Part shown: positions 30,194 to 33,260 of the stretch, in pieces
Layout of the letters: each line of letters begins with the position of its first letter
Position numbering within the stretch: the stretch's first letter is position 1
NCBI GenBank assembly: GCA_030593065.1
Contig: JAUVHV010000016.1
Coordinates: 1-33,260 of the forward strand
Source: Candidatus Omnitrophota bacterium
GTDB taxonomy: Bacteria > Omnitrophota > Gorgyraeia > JABMRG01
Direction of reading: 5' to 3'
DNA length: 33,260 nucleotides
Position numbers and translations under genes: made by a program
Notes under the pieces: model-generated
The model's database searches: none
Seen by the model: the letters and a program-made list of their open reading frames with translations, nothing else
Told to the model about the DNA's origin: nothing

Positions 30194-31037
30194 ATTTTTA
30201 AAGTTTATAGCGCTCGTGTTATTATGCGTAATCTGCTGTTATGCCGCTGTTGCTGATATGCTGCCTGAAATGAGGATAGTATCTTTAACCCCTGCTACTA
30301 CAGAGATCCTTTTTGAATTAGGCCTTGATAAAGAGATAGTCGGTGTCTCCAGCTACTGTACCTGGCCGGATAAGGCCGGGGATAAGGAGAAGGTAGGCTC
30401 TTTTAGTAACCCGAATATTGAAAAAATTATAATGCTTAAACCTGACCTGGTTATCCTTACAGGCATGGAGCAGGAGTATATCAAAGATATATTATCCAGG
30501 CTTAAGATAAAATATATAAATGTAGACCCGGCAAATCTCAGTGAACTTATATTCTCTATAGAGAAGTTGGGTAGCGCTACAGGGGCGGGCTCTAAAGCAA
30601 AGATGCTCGCGGATAGCATAAGGTCTGTAATCAGCAGGTTAAAGAGGTTTAGTTCCAATATCCCGCAATCCGAAAAACCAAAGATATATATGGAGATATG
30701 GCATGACCCCATAATGTGTCCCGGGAAAAACTCATTTGTTGATGATATGATAAAAACCGCGGGCGGCATTAATATAACAGCTGACCTTAACCGGTCTTAT
30801 TCAAGAATAGATCCTGAGCAGGTGATCTTACGGGATCCGGATATGATAATACTCACTTATATGAAACAGGACGATTGGGTTGAAAAGACTTTTTCGAAAA
30901 GGCTTGGCTGGGAAGATGTCAGCGCGATCAAGAAGGGAAGGATCTATGCCGACATCAATCCCGATATTATCTTGCGTCCCGGTCCAAGAATAGCTAAAGG
31001 TCTGATCGAATTGCACAAGAGGTTTTATGAAGATTAA
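30183..31037 (+). CDS. btuF: Cobalamin-type ABC importer, periplasmic binding protein
   Basis: The 284-residue protein has a signal peptide (about residues 1-24, cleavage likely AVA|DM) and the class III (TroA-type) binding protein fold. RIVSLTPATTEILFELGL, SSYCTWPDKA (about 57-65), VGSFSNPNIEKIIMLKPDLVI and the C-terminal ISAIKKGRIYADINPDIILRPGPRIAKGL resemble BtuF. It should bring B12 or a relative to the permease in the next gene. The nearby cobalamin riboswitches support B12 over iron-siderophore specificity. The start lies inside the previous gene, so expression is linked to the upstream operon. Confidence 0.85.
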   Translation: MTNRFLKFIALVLLCVICCYAAVADMLPEMRIVSLTPATTEILFELGLDKEIVGVSSYCTWPDKAGDKEKVGSFSNPNIEKIIMLKPDLVILTGMEQEYIKDILSRLKIKYINVDPANLSELIFSIEKLGSATGAGSKAKMLADSIRSVISRLKRFSSNIPQSEKPKIYMEIWHDPIMCPGKNSFVDDMIKTAGGINITADLNRSYSRIDPEQVILRDPDMIILTYMKQDDWVEKTFSKRLGWEDVSAIKKGRIYADINPDIILRPGPRIAKGLIELHKRFYED

Positions 31038-32004
31038 GCCATATCAGATTATTCTATTTTTGCTTCTTTCACTTTTCGGAGTGTCCTTATTGTCACTTTT
31101 GATCGGAAGTGTTTCAATATCTCCTGCCAGGCTCCTAAGTCCGGCTTTGCGGGGAATACTGTTTTTGAGAATTACCAGGCTTATACTGGCTACAGTGGCA
31201 GGGGCAGCGCTGGCTGTTGTAGGCGCTATATTACAAGGCCTTCTCAAAAACCCGTTAGCTGATCCGTATATACTCGGCATATCAAGCGGTTCGGGATTAG
31301 GAGCGGTTATTGCTATTCTTTTTGGATTAAATCTCACTTTTTTAGGCAGTCTCTCTTTGCCTCTTTTCGCTTTTTTAGCGGGACTTGTCACTATATTCTT
31401 AGTCTATCTGCTTTCGAAAAAAGGCCCGCGCGTAAGTACTGAAGACCTTCTTTTGTCAGGGGTGATTATTACCGCGATGCTTTCCGGAATTATTATGTTT
31501 ATAGTCTCTGCCACAGAGCAGGAGGGCTTACATAGCGCGCTATGGTGGCTGCTTGGCAATACGCAGATATATGACCTGAAACTTCTTGCTGTAGTAAGCG
31601 CGATCTCTGTAATCGGAATAGTTGTAAGTACCTTCTTAGCGAGAAATTTGAATATCATGAGCTTAGGAGAAGAAGAGGCCATTACCATGGGCCTTGATGT
31701 CGAGAAGGTAAAACTGATATTTTTTATTATCTCTTCAGTAATGACTGCCGCAATAGTCTCTGTATGCGGAATGATAGGTTTTGTGGGGCTGATAATACCG
31801 CATATTGCGAGAAGGATTATCGGCCCGGACCACAGAAGGCTTATACCCGCTTCAGCGTTATGCGGGGGGATATACCTTATATTATGCGATATATTGGCCA
31901 GACGGGTTACACAGCCTGTGGAGCTGCCGATAGGTGTAGTGACAGCTATCTGCGGCGCGCCTTTTTTCATATTACTTCTTAGAAGATCAAGGAGGCCAAA
32001 GTAG
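31027..32004 (+). CDS. btuC: Cobalamin-type ABC importer, permease (FecCD/BtuC family)
   Basis: The 325-residue inner-membrane protein has about nine or ten hydrophobic helices and the FecCD blocks RLILATVAGAALAVVGAILQGLLKNPLADPYILGISSGSGLGAV, a central WWLLGN segment and the coupling motif GFVGLIIPHIARRIIGPDHRRLIP. It overlaps btuF by 11 bases and precedes btuD by five. Siderophore permeases look the same; the substrate call rests on BtuF features and the riboswitches. Confidence 0.86.
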   Translation: MKIKPYQIILFLLLSLFGVSLLSLLIGSVSISPARLLSPALRGILFLRITRLILATVAGAALAVVGAILQGLLKNPLADPYILGISSGSGLGAVIAILFGLNLTFLGSLSLPLFAFLAGLVTIFLVYLLSKKGPRVSTEDLLLSGVIITAMLSGIIMFIVSATEQEGLHSALWWLLGNTQIYDLKLLAVVSAISVIGIVVSTFLARNLNIMSLGEEEAITMGLDVEKVKLIFFIISSVMTAAIVSVCGMIGFVGLIIPHIARRIIGPDHRRLIPASALCGGIYLILCDILARRVTQPVELPIGVVTAICGAPFFILLLRRSRRPK

Positions 32005-32009
32005 ATTTT

Positions 32010-32795
32010 ATGGATTTTTTAAATGTCACAGGCTTAAAGAGTGGTTATAGAAATAATTTGGTGATCAGAGATATATCTTTTAAAATTAAAAAGGGCGAGT
32101 TTATCGGTATAATCGGCCCGAATGGAGCGGGCAAGACAACACTCTTAAAGACGCTTTCGCATATAATAAAGCCCATAGCAGGAAGCGTTTTTCTTGAGGG
32201 CAGGGACATACATCTGCTAAGTACTCATTTATTTGCCAGGAAATGCGCAATGGTAGGACAGGATTTAATGAGCCTTTTCTCTTTTACGGTTTTGGAGATA
32301 GTGCTTATGGGGAGGAATCCCTATCTCGGCCTGTTTAAGCAGGAGCAGAAAGAAGATGTAGAGATAGTGAATAAGGCGTTAGAGCGCACGAATATGAGCC
32401 TGCTTAAACAGAGGCCTATAGATGAGTTGAGCGCCGGAGAGAGGCAGCGCGCGCTTATCGCGAAAGCGCTCGTACAGCAGCCACAGCTTCTGCTTCTCGA
32501 CGAACCGACAGCGCATCTTGATATAGGTTACCAGACAGATATACTCGATCTTATAAAATCATTAAATATTGAGCACCAGCTTACTGTAGTATGCGTATTG
32601 CACGATCTCAATCTGGCATCACAATATTGTGATAAGCTGCTCCTTTTAGATGAGGGCAAGATTATCGGTTTTGACACGCCTCAGGAGATTTTAACCAATG
32701 ATATACTTGAGCAGGCTTTTAAGGCCACATGCATAGTTGATAAAAACATCCTACAGGGAAAGCCCGTAGTCATCCCCTTTTCAAAAAGAGCTTGA
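32010..32795 (+). CDS. btuD: Cobalamin-type ABC importer, ATPase
   Basis: The 261-residue ATPase has Walker A GPNGAGKT (36-43), a Q-loop near GQDLMS (83-88), signature LSAGERQRA (140-148), Walker B LLLLDEP (160-166) and the switch histidine in VVCVLHDLNLAS. It belongs to the FecE/BtuD group that pairs with FecCD permeases. The stop codon overlaps the -35 box of the promoter that drives the downstream riboswitch leader. Confidence 0.87.
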   Translation: MDFLNVTGLKSGYRNNLVIRDISFKIKKGEFIGIIGPNGAGKTTLLKTLSHIIKPIAGSVFLEGRDIHLLSTHLFARKCAMVGQDLMSLFSFTVLEIVLMGRNPYLGLFKQEQKEDVEIVNKALERTNMSLLKQRPIDELSAGERQRALIAKALVQQPQLLLLDEPTAHLDIGYQTDILDLIKSLNIEHQLTVVCVLHDLNLASQYCDKLLLLDEGKIIGFDTPQEILTNDILEQAFKATCIVDKNILQGKPVVIPFSKRA

Positions 32796-32819
32796 CAGTT
32801 TTTAGATAACATATATAAT
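32792..32819 (+). promoter_or_regulatory. Near-consensus promoter of the riboswitch-controlled gene
   Basis: TTGACA (32792-32797) and TATAAT (32814-32819) are both perfect, with a 16-nt spacer. The -35 overlaps the btuD stop. A start near 32826 is expected, giving an untranslated leader of about 390 nt before ATG 33215. Confidence 0.85.
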
Positions 32820-32832
32820 ATAGAAAATTTAA

Positions 32833-32992
32833 TACGCAGGCGAAAAGAGACCTTAATAGGGAAATCCGTGTAAATCGGATACGGTCCCGCCGCTGTAAGT
32901 GGAACGAAAGCTATGAGAGGCCACTGGGAATATCCCGGGAAGGCATAGTGAGTAGGTTGAATAAGCCACGAGTCAGAAGACCTACCTGCGTA
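32833..32992 (+). promoter_or_regulatory. Cobalamin riboswitch, full-size aptamer
   Basis: P1 arms TACGCAGG (32833-32840) and CCTGCGTA (32985-32992) are perfectly paired. The B12-element core reads AGGGAA (32858-32863), a GTGTAAATC section, GTCCCGCCGCTGTAA (32884-32898) and CACTGGGAA (32922-32930). The 3' end carries AGTCAGAAGACCT (32970-32982). The 160-nt span includes the peripheral P7-P11-type insert (32899-32965), as in class I adenosylcobalamin riboswitches. It lies directly after the promoter and before an intrinsic terminator. Confidence 0.93.
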
Positions 32993-33058
32993 ATAAGAGA
33001 TAAGAGCCCCGGAGAAGGGCAGATATCTTATATAAAAAGGTAAAGTGAATCAGGGTGC

Positions 33059-33098
33059 AACCTTTGATGCTTAAATGAGCGTCAAAGGTTTTTTATTT
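33059..33098 (+). terminator. Riboswitch-linked intrinsic terminator
   Basis: AACCTTTGATGC (33059-33070) and GCGTCAAAGGTT (33079-33090) form a 12-bp stem with one G-T pair, followed by TTTTATTTT. It is placed as the expression platform of the first cobalamin aptamer. A purine run at 33034-33040 (AAAAAGG) could pair with the CCTTT part as a weak antiterminator. Confidence 0.85.
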
Positions 33099-33130
33099 TG
33101 TGGAATCATAAGGGTTTCATAAATAAAAAC

Positions 33131-33194
33131 AAACAGAGGGAAACAGCGGTGAAATTCCGTGGCTGTCGCGCAGCGGTTAAAGCCCGAATACCTC
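33131..33194 (+). promoter_or_regulatory. Second, minimal cobalamin-riboswitch-like aptamer
   Basis: The core reads AGGGAAACAGCGGTGAAATT and then CCGTGGCTGTCGCGCAGCGG, followed by GCCCGAATACCT. These are the B12-box core blocks (GGGAA, GGTGAAATTCCG, CTGTCGCGCA, GCCCGAATACCT) in the right order. It lacks the large peripheral domain and spans only about 64 nt. CCTC (33191-33194) can pair with GAGG (33136-33139) to close the aptamer, or with GAGG in the Shine-Dalgarno (33204-33207). It is placed for translational control of the gene that follows. Confidence 0.75.
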
Positions 33195-33214
33195 AAAAAA
33201 AAGGAGGAAATGCG

Positions 33215-33260
33215 ATGCGCAAGACATTTGTAATTGTTGTTGCGGCAATGCTTTTCGCGG
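33215..33260 (+). CDS. Start of exported protein under cobalamin control, probable B12 outer-membrane receptor (partial)
   Basis: Only 15 codons are in the window. They read MRKTFVIVVAAMLFA, the start of a signal peptide. ATG 33215 has AAGGAGG seven bases upstream; an ATG at 33210 runs into a stop after seven codons. Control by cobalamin riboswitches, export, and an adjacent BtuFCD importer together suggest a TonB-dependent B12 receptor (BtuB-like), but no receptor domain is visible, so another exported B12-related protein is possible. Confidence 0.75.
   Translation, partial: MRKTFVIVVAAMLFA

Noticed and set aside
32994-33032. Second terminator after the first aptamer (TAAGA/TCTTA with GCCC/GGGC pairing)
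   Set aside because: The stem is interrupted and not followed by a T-run; it may instead be part of the switching region before the real terminator.
1-33260. tRNA or rRNA genes
   Set aside because: No cloverleaf with TTCGANTC-type T-arm or rRNA-like block was found in any spacer; gaps are too short or filled by repeats, promoters and riboswitches.

Overview
This window is a bacterial chromosome segment with every recognised gene on the + strand. It looks like an uncultured Gram-negative-type bacterium. A signal-peptide gene sits behind cobalamin riboswitches where an outer-membrane receptor would be expected, and there is an LpxL/HtrB-like acyltransferase. rpmD (L30) is missing, the ribosomal proteins are zinc-binding forms, r-protein tails are Lys/Glu-rich, and small palindromic repeats fill many spacers. 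I favour the PVC/Omnitrophota neighbourhood, but this is inference from gene content and repeat style, not from a tree.

Region 1 (1-16036) is a fused S10-spc-alpha supercluster: end of tuf, rpsJ, rplC, rplD, rplW, rplB, rpsS, rplV, rpsC, rplP, rpmC, rpsQ, rplN, rplX, rplE, rpsN, rpsH, rplF, rplR, rpsE, rplO, secY, adk, map, infA, rpmJ, rpsM, rpsK, rpsD, rpoA, rplQ. It closes with a clear intrinsic terminator. Several spacers inside it carry inverted-repeat or tandem-repeat insertions.

Region 2 (16067-22028) has its own promoter and a 12-bp palindrome, then tightly overlapped genes: aspartate-type aminotransferase, aconitase-superfamily (LeuC/LeuD-like) large and small subunits, malate dehydrogenase, and, after a small spacer repeat, dihydrolipoamide dehydrogenase and the octanoyltransferase LipB. 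Repeat-derived sequence appears to form the last codons of both lpdA and lipB.

Region 3 (about 21990-25080) is an accessory island. It has a 154-bp inverted-repeat element, a REP-like palindrome, and an AT-rich stretch that reads as an integron-type gene-cassette cluster without an integrase in view. The stretch contains one convincing attC site, one degenerate attC site, and unknown, secreted SH3-like and DUF2971 genes. A YefM/YoeB-type toxin-antitoxin pair follows with its own promoter. The island separates lpdA-lipB from a gene for a free-standing lipoyl domain.

Region 4 (25113-32795) is a second operon: lipoyl carrier, AlaC-like aminotransferase, MGDG-synthase-family glycosyltransferase, LpxL-like acyltransferase, GT2 glycosyltransferase, COG2426 membrane protein, YacP-like NYN nuclease, and a BtuF-BtuC-BtuD-type cobalamin importer.

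Region 5 (32792-33260) has a near-consensus promoter, a full-size cobalamin riboswitch with an intrinsic terminator, and then a second, minimal cobalamin-riboswitch-like aptamer almost abutting the Shine-Dalgarno of a truncated gene that starts with a signal peptide (probably a B12 receptor). This tandem arrangement and the cassette cluster are the two most interesting items in the window.
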